DNA from: Phallusia mammillata | Lineage: Eukaryota > Chordata > Ascidiacea > Phlebobranchia > Ascidiidae | Assembly (NCBI GenBank): GCA_003260075.1 | Contig: QLIY01000617.1 | Coordinates: 35,006 to 99,005 of the forward strand | Direction: 5' to 3' | DNA length: 64,000 nucleotides | Program-made: the position numbers and the translations under genes | Part shown: positions 35,201 through 47,173 of the stretch, piece by piece | Position numbering within the stretch: position 1 is the stretch's first letter | Layout of the letters: each line of letters opens with the position of its first letter | The notes under the pieces: generated by a model | Seen by the model: only the letters and a program-made list of their open reading frames with translations | The model's database searches: none | What the model was told of the DNA's origin: nothing

Positions 35201-37585
35201 TTTTTATTACATATAATTTTGTTTGTTGGAAATAGATTCAATAAAATGAAATGATTGCATGTATTGTACTAAATTGTTTTGAAGTGTTGCATCAATAAGT
35301 TTCTGTGTACTACATGCTTCTTTTGTTTGTTTGTTTTTTGAATTTATTGTTTTTCTGTATCCTACCCTGGTGGAATTGTAAATATCTTCCCTTGTTAAAA
35401 AATGATTGTTTTTTAAAATAAAAGTGTTTTGGAACATTATGCAGAGATTTGTTTATAAGTTTAATGCCCTGTCACTTTATAGTTATTTATGCCATTGTAT
35501 TCGTCACAAATGTGTATTTTAAAAATATTTGTTACTTTAGAATGTGTCAATTATATTCTGAAAAACTTTATGCATTTGGAACAGATACGCTCTGACAAAC
35601 AACTTTCAAACTTTTCAAATACTGCTGGTAACTTTTCTATGTCTGGGGAAATTCCAACATTCTACACAACCCCACATGTTTTAGGGGTGCCCCGTGACCA
35701 GTACAGAAATTCAATATCAGCAGGTAAGTCAAATTGCTTTGTCTTTTTGTTGTTGTTCCAACTTTCAATTGTTGATATTTTGCAGGTTATCGAATGTTCG
35801 TTGGGAACCAGTATGTGAACTACCAGACTGCTCTTAATGATGAGCGTCTCGGTGATTTGGTGCCTCCGATTCGCACTGATCAACCATACGGTCACACCCA
35901 GTTGCATCTGTTACCCCATGAGTAAGACTGCACATTTATATTCATAATATGTTTATTTACTAAAGTCGTACTCGTAATCCCATAATAAGGATTTGACATG
36001 TGCAACTTACATGGCAGCAGCGTAGCATTTGTGATTCGACTTTTGGCAAGTGTGCCACTGAGCCAGTTAGCAAATAGAGCTCTTCTGGCAATAAAATTAC
36101 ATTTGCTAGAAGAGCTCTATAAACTTGATATTATGCCTGCAGCAATATATAGCTTATGTATCAAATTGAGGTGGTTGGTTTATAGTCAGGGTTGCCATAC
36201 CGTCCTTATTTCTAAGATTTGTCCTTATTTTGAAGGGTTATGTCTTAGAAACGTTTATTGTCCTTATTTCTAAGAAATGTCCTTCTTTTTGACTTGCGTC
36301 CNCCTCATGTTAATGCTCCCCCCCCCCCCCGGTTGTCCTTATTTTTGGTTTCATGTCGATGGCAACCCTGTTTATAGTGCTTTTCAACCTTTTTTGGGCC
36401 CATGCCCCCTTTGTTGTGATCCGATTGTACCTTTGTGATTAATATAACAACTAAAGGACGTGTCAGGGCGTTTTTTATACAGAACAAATACAAATGTTAA
36501 TATATTTTAGGACAAAGAAATTCATATTAGTATGCCATCGTTTTTATGCAAATTACTCACATTGATACAGTTGTTTTTAGCAAACCCCAATGCACCCCTT
36601 GCTACCCATAAACCCTGTGACCATTGTGCTGCACCCTGGGGTTGCCCATGTACCCAGGTTAAAAATAGCTTATTTAGACCACACTAATTAATTCCTTTTC
36701 AGAATTAAACAATTTTACATTTGCCAAAAAGTTTTGAGACATTATATGAAACCGTCACACATGTCACGTTTTCTCTATAGCTACTCCCGTGATTGGTATG
36801 AGGATGGTATGGAACATGGTGATATCACAAACGAGATTGAAGAGCATTTGAAGGCCAATGGTATAATGAGTGGATGGGTGTGGAATGCAGCACAAGCTCA
36901 CTTTGATATGCACTGGATGGACAATGATATCGCCCAACCCTACTGCTCACAGGTACAACATTCCACAACTGTTGTGTGTTTGTTTGGAATAATTTTGTGG
37001 TGTGGCTAAAAAATGCAAACATTTTGTAATGCAAATGTCAATCTGAAGCATGTGGTAGTCATGTATTTATTTATCATTCAGTTATACCAGTGGTTCTCAA
37101 ACTCGGTTTTCGGGGCCGCATGCGGCTCCCAACTACTTATTTTGCGGCTCGCACCAGACCTCAGAAAACCACCAAACATTGCTATTTTAGCTTTCAAAGT
37201 CATAATCTTTAGCGATTTTCTCAAGGTTTCGCCCCCCCCCCCTGTTTTTGATGCTCCGCATAAGCAGTTGCACAAACTGACCCAGGCATTACATTTGCAT
37301 ATTCATGTCCTGCTAACATACAAAACTAGCGTTTGAAAGGGTATCCAAGAACCAAAATAACTGTTTTTTTTTAAGGTTTCAGACAGTGAAAATATGCATA
37401 TTTTTGGGGCCTGTACAGCCTAATACACATTGGTGACATAAGGACCCTTGGAAAGCTATAAAACTAGTATGGAATTGAGAATGTTTGTGACATCACAATG
37501 CACCGACCTCAGAGCATTAACATGAGGTGTTTAATGTTTGACCAAACAGAACGTTTGCATTTTTGGCCCATCCCTAGTGTTTAGT

Positions 37586-37659
<74 letters not shown>

Positions 37660-38823
37660 ACACTCGGTCCAAGTACTCAGGTTCTGGCTCTGCTCCGGCC
37701 ATTGCTGCTAAGCAAATCTCTATGTGTATTGCACTATTATAGCTCAATGTTTTATTGCTATTTTTTCTTTCACCAAGTGAAATAAACTTAACTCAACATG
37801 TTGTATGCTAATTATTACTAACCAAAAGAACTGAACAATGTGTGCAATATATGCCTTATCATTTACTGTGTTTATTACAGACTATTGTGACAGATGGACA
37901 GTGGTTGTCCTTCTTTTGCTACCAACTCAACACAATAGCGATTGACCCTGACAATATTGAATCAAATTCAATGAGAAACTTATGCTATGGAAAAACTAGT
38001 GTGAAGGTATTATACAGACATGCCCCTTTTTTCATTTATATACAGTTCAATTTTGTTGGTGGCTGGATAGTGACAATATAATCAGAAAATGCATTTTGTA
38101 TCTTTAAAAGGTGCTAGAGTATTTAATTATTCTTGCAGGCAACTTTTGTTGATGTTCAGTTTGGGCAAAAAAATCAGTTTAGAGAACTGAATGGCACTGA
38201 ATGGTTTTAGTGTTATGCCACTTTCAATTTTTTTGTTTTTGCCCCAATAATAGTTATTGTGCTCTTTGCTTGATTAAGCGATTATTCATACTTTATGCAC
38301 TGAAAACTTTTATAAATAAGTAATAACCATATTTTGTGACCTAGTTGTATGAAATATCTCCTGACGGGGCCATAGAGGTAAACCAAGAAGCGTTGGAACT
38401 TTTAATGAAATTCATTTCAACTGGGGCTGCTCGGCACCGCCACCTTGCGGATGACTCAGAAGCCACTGAAGCCCATGATTTAACATTACCGGTCCAAGAA
38501 CCTGATCCTGAAAAGTAAGTGCCTTTAGCATGTCCGCAATGGAAACAAGTCTACCTTTTCCAAAGAATCATTCGTATAGTACAGTATATTTGAAAACAAT
38601 AGCTAAAGCCCTTTTCGGTTTCACGTTCTGTTGTATTGATTTTTTACACAGCCCCGCACTGGAATGCCAGAAACCTTTGCACAAAGTAGAACTGGAAAAA
38701 GAACTGGCCAGGCAAAAGGAGGAAGAAAGTAACTCGGCAAAACAATTAGCAGAATCAGCACAACCAGAGGAAGAAGTGACTATGCCCAAACGACTACTTA
38801 GAATCTTGGGCAGCAAGCGATGA
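32232..38823 (+). CDS. MRPS30: Mitochondrial ribosomal protein S30 / mL65 (PDCD9)
   Basis: Ten coding exons: 32232-32451, 33135-33286, 34451-34705, 34897-35109, 35585-35723, 35786-35921, 36781-36952, 37881-38006, 38345-38514, 38652-38823. Phases are consistent, giving 584 residues. Family blocks include YIIRPFNHQFS, YVHGLPYQVE, RSDKQLSNF with EIPTFY, YGHTQLHLLPHE, the VWNAAQAHFD block, and TDGQWLSFFCYQLNT, in the same order as vertebrate MRPS30. The product is a component of the large mitoribosomal subunit (mL65). The basic, hydroxylated N-terminus (MSVKRASLDFTKRW) could be a mitochondrial presequence. It is longer than the human protein (about 440), with an added N-terminal 80-100 residues and a charged helical tail (KVELEKELARQKEEE, then PKRLLRILG). 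Introns host several MITEs. Confidence 0.95.
32623..33106. mobile_element. Non-autonomous hAT-like element (family G) in MRPS30 intron 1
   Basis: Ends are TAGTTCCTTCTCGAGAAA and TCGAGAAATAGAGGAACCCTA, with flanking 8-mers GTTTTAAT and GTTTTAAG (one mismatch). The interior is rich in TCTCGAGA. It is an inverted relative of the element at 33358-33836 in the next intron. Confidence 0.8.
33358..33836. mobile_element. Non-autonomous hAT-like element (family G, opposite orientation) in MRPS30 intron 2
   Basis: It starts AGGGTTCCTCTATTTCTCGA and ends TCTCGAGAAGGAACTCTAC, flanked by the perfect 8-bp duplication TGCATACT (33350-33357, 33837-33844). About 480 bp, with no ORF. Confidence 0.85.
34000..34218. 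mobile_element. Non-autonomous hAT element (family F) in MRPS30 intron 2
   Basis: Termini CAGTGATTCTCAAAC and GTTTGAGAACCGCTG have the perfect 8-bp duplication GTATAGGC on both sides (33992-33999, 34219-34226). 219 bp, with a GGCCGCATGCGGCTCCC interior. Confidence 0.92.
36074..36120. repeat. Short perfect-stem inverted repeat in MRPS30 intron 6
   Basis: 18-bp arms (ATAGAGCTCTTCTGGCAA and its complement, one mismatch) surround an 11-base loop. It could form a stable hairpin in the pre-mRNA. Confidence 0.6.
36187..36370. mobile_element. hAT-like MITE with C13 tract, MRPS30 intron 6
   Basis: Ends are CAGGGTTGCCATA and GATGGCAACCCTG, with the perfect 8-bp duplication TTTATAGT (36179-36186, 36371-36378). 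The interior repeats GTCCTTATTTCTAAG several times. A run of 13 C (36318-36330) and a nearby N (36302) mark a sequence junction inside it. Confidence 0.88.
37088..37231. mobile_element. hAT MITE (family F), truncated at a C11 run
   Basis: CAGTGGTTCTCAAAC followed by the GGCCGCATGCGGCTCCC interior is the same family as 34000-34218. It stops abruptly at eleven C (37232-37242), and the right terminus is missing. Confidence 0.8.
37587..37658. repeat. Poly(C) run of 72
   Basis: Uninterrupted C homopolymer in MRPS30 intron 7. No copy of the left flank is seen on the right, unlike the C10 joins. Confidence 0.9.
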
Positions 38824-39079
38824 ATTAAATCTAGTGTTGTTTCCACTAGTTATACGCATTGAACCACATTGTCAAAAATAGAGTTAAAAATACAACATTG
38901 TCTGTGATAGGGGCATTAGGATGCTTGGATTTGTAATTTGGTTTCCTTTGTAGGCTACTACGCGATGTACTATGTTTCTGTTTCATTTACAATATCTTAC
39001 ATTTTGGCAGACTGTAAACCCACATAAAGTTTCAGTGGCGAAAGAACATTATACACCGTAAACAACATTTTGCAAAACA

Positions 39080-39085
39080 AATAAA
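39080..39085 (+). terminator. Poly(A) signal of MRPS30
   Basis: AATAAA about 255 bp after the MRPS30 stop codon. Confidence 0.5.
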
Positions 39086-39133
39086 AAGTTCGATGATTTT
39101 TCGAAAAGTTTTTATTCACACCATTAGTTAAGG

Positions 39134-39617
39134 CGGTGGTTCTCAATTTTTTTTTTTTGCGACGCCCCTGGACAAGTTTTTCTGGACTTGCGACGCACCA
39201 GCAAAAAAATAATAATAATGTAGAAACTTAAGATGAACATAAATTCATAACTGGGATCAGCATTGAAGCGTCTATGCATGTATNNNNNNNNNNNNNNNNN
39301 NNNNNNNNNNNNNNNNNNNNNNNNNNNNNNNNNNNNNNNNNNNNNNNNNNNNNNNNNNNNNNNNNGAGCGCGAGTCCCGGAAAGACTCCTGTCGTGGGTT
39401 CGAATCCCACCGCAGGCTAGATTTTTCTAGCCTACGCCTTGCCATATGGTGGTGAATGCTTGGTGACCGGCTGATTCGGTATAGCGCCTTCAATGGGCCT
39501 GGCGTACTGTGAGTAATGTAGAAACTTATTATTAATACAACAACAAAAAGCCAGGAAACGAAACTATTCTGCGACGCCCTTGGAAAGTTAAAGCGACGCA
39601 CAGTTTGAGAACTACTG
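39134..39617. mobile_element. hAT element (family B) with nested SINE and N gap
   Basis: Left end CGGTGGTTCTCAATTTTTTTT and right end AGTTTGAGAACTACTG are flanked by the perfect 8-bp duplication AGTTAAGG (39126-39133, 39618-39625). The interior GCGACGC-rich sequence matches 8696-9091 but is split by a tRNA-derived SINE (about 39230-39515) and by 82 N (39284-39365). Confidence 0.88.
39366..39515 (+). mobile_element. tRNA-derived SINE (partial, 5' end lost in N gap)
   Basis: GTGGGTTCGAATCCCACCGC is a typical RNA polymerase III B box in a tRNA-like T-arm. It is followed by a body (TAGATTTTTCTAGCC, then CATATGGTGGTGAATGCTTGGTGACCGG) shared with copies at 41001-41425. It is a SINE rather than a functional tRNA: no acceptor stem or anticodon arm can be closed. 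Confidence 0.75.
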
Positions 39618-39955
39618 AGTTAAGGAATATGTGTTCAATGATACAAACATGGGCGCCTGCAGGTAAGTTTTGTGTCGCAGTTTCAAAACCTTTCGGACTC
39701 GGACTTACTTCAAAGAAATCAAGCTTGCAATTAGGACACGCTTGTATCACTGGTATGGCTTCCTTTTGTAAGTCCATCGGTTCTTGCAATATACTCCGGT
39801 ACCTACTGGGTGACACATGGAAACCAATGGAAACATTTCTGCTCAACAGCATAAAAATATGAAAAAAACTTTTTTAACGAAACAAAACATGGACCAAAAG
39901 TTTGTTCTTATACCCTTGAAATGATGTGCGGATCAAATTCGGTGGATGCAACATA

Positions 39956-42900
39956 TCACATTACACTGGTAACAGCGGAGTTCATGGGGCGATTTTTTTC
40001 GGTTTTCCCCGTCGCCCAATGGCGCATGGACTTGTACAGTCGACATACCGATTGTTGGAACTCCTTGTCTCGAAAACTCGTCACCAACACGTTAACTAAA
40101 CTGTTAAAAAATGTGCAAAAATAGTGTTTATAAGTTACCATACCAAAAAAGTTATTTTTCCTACATCACCAAAAACCTATCATACCCTAAAGTTAAAACG
40201 CCAAACTATATTTAAATAAGTAACACCAGGTTACTCAAAAAAGAATGTTACAAAGAACCCAAAAATATATTTTTGTTTTGGGCACCCAAAGGATCGTTTT
40301 GCCGGTTCATACTTGCAAACGTTTTTGGGGAGAAAAAATGCGTGGTTTTGACTTGTTTGGGGATGTCGTCAAAACTGATACTTGCCTGTTTGAGCACACA
40401 AGGAGTGTAGCTGTCATTATTGGAAGTCCGACTTCTCCGCAAGTCAAAACATTACGAAATTCCATTGTCACAACAACGCAAAATGGCACTGCAAAAAACA
40501 GGACGAAATGTTATGTTCTATGTATAAACGATATCTAATGTGCGCTGCAGTTTAAAATTGGCCCACTTACATGTTGCTATCGTGAACCCGGTGTACATTA
40601 ATCCAATTGTTTTGATGATGTCAACTTCGAGTTTGTACGATTTTTTGCTACTTTCCGCTCCACGCCTAAATAGACTGGCGGACTTACGCATTTTGTAGCG
40701 AAGAACCACTAAGGTTGTGAAAAACAAAGAGGTCTGCAAGATAAGTAAAAAGTGTTTAAATGATGTTAAATAAAATGTTTATCTCAGTCTGCAATTCGAA
40801 CAGTGTTGTCAGGGTGGTGCCTTTGTTGCCAAATTGGGGTTTTTGACATCGAGGTCCTGGTTGCGCTTTTTGGGCGGAAAAGGTTTGGTTTTTAGATAAT
40901 TTTGCATAAATTTTAGCTTGCACGCATCTTGCTGTCAGTACAGGTACAAAGTTCACGAATGACACCAAAACATTGTATAATTAAACTTCTTCAGAAAGAT
41001 GAACATAAATTCATAACTTGGATCAGTCCTGAAGCGTCTACTATGCAGACCAGCGCTCACGGCACACCGTAAAGTAGGAAGCATCACAGTACGCCAGGAC
41101 CATTGAAGGCGCCAAACCGAATCGACCGGTCACCAAGCACTCACCACGGCAAGTCGTGGGCTAGAAAAATCTAGCCTGTAGTGGGATTCGTACCCACGTC
41201 AGGAGTCTCTCCGGTACTCGCCCTCTACCAACTGAGTTACGCAGGCTCAGTGGAGAATCCGTTGAAAGTTGAACCACAAGCACCGTTGCCTTCCTCGTAT
41301 GCTGCACATGTCAGATTCGTATACAGTAGGGGATTTTTCTTCCATACGCCTTGACATATGGTGGTGAATGCTTGGTGACCGGCCGATCGGTTTGACGCCT
41401 TCAATGGGCCTGGCGTACTATGATTCTTAATTCCTACTTACCATTCCAGCATATGGAACAATGACGCAGGCCAAAGCAAGAAATATCGTTTCTCCGTGAT
41501 TCATGGCATGTTGTACAGCTCTCAAGGCGGGCATGAAAATAAAACTTGACTGATAGTAGCTGAAGAGGATGTGTGAGTTGAAAAACACTTCAAAGTAAAA
41601 AGCGGGTAATGTATTTTAGGCCCAACCTAAAACTTTAAAAACTGAGCAAAAAATAAGCCTAAATTAGATCTGAATGTTGTATTTACCGTATTGACCAGTT
41701 TATAAGAAGAATCACGTCTACAGCATGCACAACCAAACAATCTATGATATTGGCACAGCCGAAACAAAGTTTTGGTAGGGACCAAAATAAGTTTAACGGT
41801 ATACACTTTTGTGTTACAAAAGAAGTTGGAATTAATGCCTATATCAGTGATTCTCAACCTTTATCGCCAAATTACACTTCATTTCTCCTTAATAGGCTAC
41901 GTAGTAGATGCTAAACCATACAAAAATCATTAAAAATTGAACATTTTATCAACTTCACAGGTTATATTCCCAGAGCTGAAGTGTCTACTAATTAACAAGC
42001 TATATGTAAAAAAGGAAATTCCTAATTGTTGATAGAATTGTGAATATGGCAACATCATTTAAATTTTAAAACACCAAGAACAAATTGACGTCACCCATAT
42101 TCTTTATCCTTAATTACCTGCTGAAGTTGCTGAAGTCAAGGCGAAAAACCAAGCACTGCAAACCACGCCAATGATACATTTGTTTCCTACCGACCGGGTC
42201 CATAGTGGCCACGTTATCGCCACCAAGCGGTAGCTGCTGATCACCATAAGATGGTACATAGAGTTAGTGTAGCTGACAATGAACAAAACGCCAAGGAACC
42301 GAGCCTTTGCAGTATCAGACACCTTCATACTAAAAATGTCAAGCTCATGAATTGTGGACCGAAGTGTAAAACACAGGTTTGGTATGAGGGTGGCGCAAAT
42401 GCTGACCCCTAAAAATAAACAAGTTTATGCTTATTTTGGCAGGTTAAAACTTCATAACCCATTTTGTTAAAAGTGACCTTCCCTGTACCAAAAAAGAAGG
42501 TTCATGCCATTCGACAAAAACTTTGTTCCTCTTATATTGTAAACAATGATTTGCCATTTAAATAAGCTAAAATAACTTTTCTAAATAACACATGAAACAC
42601 TGCCTGTTATACTGTTACATCACTTTTTACAGCGTACTGTATTTCTGATTTATAAATATTTAATTTAAAAATCTTATACTTACCCATAAGCATGTCTGAG
42701 TACGAAAGGGAAAGACGTATTAGATCCAGTGAAGATCTTCTTCCTTTTCTTCCAAATAACACCGACCATTGAATTAATCCATTACCGAGGAATATAGCCA
42801 ACGCAAGCAGGGAGGCTATTACAATATGCGCTATAGCAAAGGAATAATTGCAGGATTGGCATTTGTACAGGGGTATAGACTGACATGCATTTTGGGCCGA

Positions 42901-42960
42901 AAATTGGCAGAAGCCTGGCACTCCACAAAATCTGATTCCAAGAGACGCGTTTGACGCCAT
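39956..42960 (-). CDS. Rhodopsin-like GPCR with cysteine-rich N-terminal motif (GPCR-1)
   Basis: Six coding exons on the minus strand: 42960-42684, 42408-42118, 41587-41442, 40733-40571, 40488-40386, 40100-39956, giving 374 residues. The start used is MASNAS; an ATG-less extension exists upstream. The N-terminus has CGVPGFCQFSAQNAC then PLYKCQSC. TM1 holds the conserved GN (IFLGNGL) and TM2 has LSYSD. The TM3 end is SSYRLVAITWP in place of DRY. TM4 carries W (CSAWFF), TM6 has LPFC, and TM7 has NSLVNVLV in place of NPxxY, followed by an SFRDKEF helix 8. Intron 5 is a GC-AG intron (AACAG|GCAAGT). The ligand is unknown. The paralogue at 47174-50777 shares all these features and lies in the opposite orientation. 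Confidence 0.85.
41001..41252 (-). mobile_element. tRNA-derived SINE, full head, in a GPCR-1 intron
   Basis: On the minus strand, an A box (GTAACTCAGTTGGTAGAGGGCG) and a B box (GTGGGTACGAATCCCAC, 41181-41198 on the plus strand) are followed by the same body as 39366-39515. The 3' end is TATGAATTTATGTTCATC. It lies in the intron between exons 3 and 4. Confidence 0.85.
41325..41425 (+). mobile_element. 5'-truncated SINE copy, inverted relative to the neighbour
   Basis: CATACGCCTTGACATATGGTGGTGAATGCTTGGTGACCGG through GGCCTGGCGTACT is the SINE body on the plus strand. It pairs with 41080-41160 of the minus-strand copy to form an inverted repeat. Confidence 0.75.
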
Positions 42961-45900
42961 TGCGAACCGAGCAGTTTGAATTACCAACCTAAAGTAAGTT
43001 ACACTGAAAAGCAAGCGTAAAGATATTGTTAAAAACTTTATGAAACTTTACATTTTTTGAAAGGATTTTTCAACTAAGTTAACACACTTACAGTTGTCAC
43101 AGGAAAATCTGCTATATACTCTACATCTATTTGTTTTTTAAGATAGTTGCTTGAAAACTTTTGTGTGCCGTTGATACGTACAGACGCTGACGTGTTTCTT
43201 GCCTGAAAACCACTAGTTCTCACTCTGCTAATTTGCAGTAGGACTTAAACTAACTAATCTCAGTGATTAAACAACAAGGATGTCCTTGTTTAGACAGCAA
43301 AGTGTTTCTACCGCCCGTGTATATTTTGATTACGAATAACGAATTAATCCGTTAACCAATGCATTTAAAAGTAGCTCGAATGTTTCGCAAAATTCCAATT
43401 CAGTTTTCCAAATTTGCAAAATAAGCGTGTGCTGTTTCTTTTAAAAAACAGAAGTATCAATATATTGTTTGTTAAAAAACAACTTCCAATGTTTGCCACC
43501 TTGTAAAACTCATGTGACAAAAATGCCTAACATTATACCTTTCGCAGCAGCTTGTAAAAAAATCAATTGAACTGTAACATGATTTTTTTGACAAACCTCA
43601 GATTACAGGTTAAGGTACAAATTCGATCATGTCAAGATTGACTACAATAAATAATGTCAAAGGAAACCGGCAATCCTGTTTGCATTCTCGAATTTTCTCT
43701 GTTTACTGCTGTCGTAAGCTATTACGTGCTCAATTTATTTAACTGAGAAAAGAATCGAGGGTTTTCCGACCAACGTCTAACACAAACTATTAACTGTCAT
43801 GAAACTTCCCTACATGTTAACTTCGACTTCCATCTATTGATCAGTCGGTAACAGTACTGTATTGTACAGGAAGTCATATAATAGTGTTTAGCTGTTCTAA
43901 CGAAATTATGTACACACCTAAAAGGGTTAAATTTCGGTTACTAAAGTTTATCGTAATTTGTTGGGTGGTCATCTTGTTGTAAGCTAATGGTTAGTTACGG
44001 CAATTTGATGATTTAACTCAAAAACATTCGGGGTAAAAAATAGCAAAACGCATTAAGATGTAACAGCACCAATTATGTGTTGCGACGCGAAACGACTTAG
44101 GTGAGTATTTAGGTATCAAGTCATTTCGGCGTTTGCTCCAAATATGTTTTAGTCGTTTGCTCCAAATATGTTTTGCGAACAGATTGATTAGAATGAGCCT
44201 AAATGGCCGACAGAAACTCCTTCTTAATCCAAATGGTTTTTTATTCATTTTACCCTTTTACCCGTACAGGCATTACCTTTCAAATCATTTAGATTGATTT
44301 TTCCCGTTTTTGCCAAAGTGGTAAAAACATAACTTGCTTCCATGGACCACAACAACACTTAAAGTTTACAACCGGTTTAATGTATTTGCAGTAGTTTCAC
44401 CCGTAATTTTTTAACCTTGTAAACAGAAGTCATGCCCATATTTTAGAACTGCAACTCAATTAGGTGAAAATAAATGAGTAACATGATATTTTCATACTTT
44501 GTACGCCGCATTTTCTCTTCACTTATGTCACGAATACTGGGTTTGTGTGGTTGGCTCGTCACTATGCTATGTCATTCATTTCCTTTTCGTAGTAAACATC
44601 ATTACTTATTTGTTTTATCACTATTTTGCCAATACTTTATTACGTTATTTCAGCGCGTTGCACTAACATACACATCTTCACTTTTTTTCTTTAAGACGTT
44701 TTTGCAATCAAAATTTAGATAGCTCGTGGCTTTTTGCCCTGAAGCCTTCTAACGAGAGGGCGGTGTATCTTTAACCTGGCGATCTTGTTAGGTTGGCGCA
44801 TATATTGGTCAATTTAGTGCAAAACTTTGGTGTCAATTGGTTTCGTTTTTTATCAATTAACCAAATGCAACTTGCGTCGAATTTAATCGCGTTGTGAAAA
44901 TTAGAAAAGCCAGGTTTGCTTATATGCCGATGTGTTTGTTGAGATTTGCACAGTGTGTTCATTGCTTTTTCCGGCTAACCGTTGAATTCAACGTTATAGC
45001 ATCCTTTACCTTTGGCGCGAAAATAATAGCGCTACTAATTGGTGAACACCCCTGCACCCTGTTTCTCGTGGCTTTAAACTTGTGTGTGAAGCTGCCTAGT
45101 TTTACGAGCGGTAATAATTTAAATACTGTTTTTGAAGTTTAATATGTACTTTACAACATGAGAGCAACATAGGAAGTAAAAAAATACTTCTTGCATACGC
45201 ATGTCAACAAAGATTTTTTAGTGGAATTACCGCATGACGCTAGCGTATAAAAGCAATCTTATGACGATTTAGTATCCAAAGCAAATGAGCATGGTCTTAA
45301 CCACGGCCAAGTACTACTACATGAACGCATGGATGATATTCAACAACCAAACTAATTACCGCGTGCACTCTAATCCCTGGAAAGAACGAAGTGCTATTTT
45401 TGGCGCTTGCCAAGGGACTCTCTGACAGGAGTTTGGCAATTGACGTAGTGCGCAACGTAAAGTCCCGAGAGTTTGTCTCCGCAGCTAAGATAGCCAGGTA
45501 GTGCGACCCATCTGCGGGTTTTTCAAATTTAAAAATTAAAAGGGAACTGGAGAGACGAGAGGTTGAAGATGCTCTTTAGTGGATTAACCCAACCTCCAGC
45601 AATATGTGTCGTTTTTGGACGCTATATAGACTTCATGCGCTCATCAGACATCTACCTGTTTCGGGCCAATTGTAGCCATTGTATTAACTATAAAATAGCG
45701 TTAAAACTGGCTGGACCGTACAAACGTACAAGCAAAGAATTGATTCATGTTAGCCCCCTGCAATGTTACCCCAAATGGTAAGAAAGCTGAAGAATACTAG
45801 GTCAAATCAGCAGCACGTTGCACTAACGCCCAACATTCGGTAAAAATATTACAGGTTTGTAAACATTAAGGTGGACGAACGTCTAACATGTGCCCTGGTG

Positions 45901-47173
45901 GTGCTTCAGAAACTGTAATTCACAAGTGCGTGTGGGAAAGCTTTCTGTCTTGTCTGTCATCAGGTCCCACTCACAGATTTCTAATGCCGAAAGTGCTGAA
46001 CTACTTTTAAGCGGACAATGTAACTTCTGATTAAAGTCGGCTACGTCGCCGACAAGTTCTTGGTGTACGTGGCACTCAACATTGAAAAGTATTGTAAACT
46101 AGGTTTAGATATTCTTCACTGAAACAACTTCAACCTTTACCCTTTGTTACGAAAAACGATCCCTCTGGAACAAGAGTTGTACGTTGCTTCTGCTGAGTTT
46201 ACAATTCAACTTGAATAAAGCTGATGTGTGTTCAAATCGACAAGCTACCTGTACACATGAAGGTGTGTTTGGGATGTCTGGTAGCAAGGTGTTGCCAAAT
46301 GAACGGGGGGAATTATGCCACTGCCCTTGGAAATGACACGTGCTAAATAACCGATAGATTACCCTTAAACCGTGTGATTTTATGTAGGTGATTAGTTTGG
46401 GCATAGTTTCAACCGGTTGTTTCACTCTTTGCGAACAACATGCTTGCAATGGATCAATATACCATATCCCTAATAAATCCAGGTTACGTTTAATTTCAAA
46501 GGAGTGGTTTAGCAAATCTTTTTTATTGATTTTTAACGTTAAACTAATGTTTAAGTGGTTAAATTGTAACTTTAAAAGTACAGCTAAGAAAAAAATCTTT
46601 TTATCACACAAAAACAAACAATTGCCTAAGAGGGATGCAATAAAAAAGATTTAAAAAGAGGTTCTAAGGCCTTGCTTTCAGGCAAAACAAAAAAAGTCTT
46701 ATGTGTTGAATGCCCACCAATTTTTGGGGAGCAGCTTGAAATGTTTTCAGACTAAACCGATCGTACATATCACGTGACGCTGAAACACGTGACAGCCTTT
46801 TATGTGGGACAATACAATTTCCTCTGTAAATCCATCACGCATCTGTACAACAATACTGTACACGTGCCAGATTATGGGGTATAGCCATTTTCCACCGTAA
46901 TCAATATATATATGAAGTGATGTAAGAGTTATTTTTTGGGGCTAGTCATGTCAATAAGTCAACAGTGCAATCAATATTTTCTGAGATACCACATTCACTA
47001 CCGAGCTTGGAGTCCGACAGTTAATGAAGTAGGAAAAACATTGTTCACCTTCACGTTATGTCTGTCGTGTTTTTGTTACTTGTTTTTAGTTTATGTTCAA
47101 GCCAATTAGTAGTATAGGACACAGCTGATTTCAATTTTGTGTGAGACTTTTAGCATAAGATTTCGTTAACGAA
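42961..47173. other. Long gene-free spacer between the two divergent GPCR genes
   Basis: About 4.2 kb with no convincing exon, RNA gene or transposon terminus. The open frames (up to 156 codons at 46147-46617 minus) lack recognisable motifs or splice contexts. A duplicated AGTCGTTTGCTCCAAATATG (about 44130-44175) is the only clear small repeat. Shared regulatory sequence for the GPCR pair could lie here. Confidence 0.4.

Noticed and set aside
39228-39601. Two minus-strand frames containing a run of unknown residues
   Set aside because: They read through the 82-N gap and a SINE within a hAT element.
39366-41252. Possible tRNA genes
   Set aside because: A and B boxes are present, but the sequences lack a closing acceptor stem and a clear anticodon arm, share a common non-tRNA body, and occur in several orientations. 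They are tRNA-derived SINEs.
46147-46617. 156-codon minus-strand open frame in the GPCR spacer
   Set aside because: No recognisable domain, no conserved motif and no splice context; length is within chance for AT-rich DNA with this many frames.
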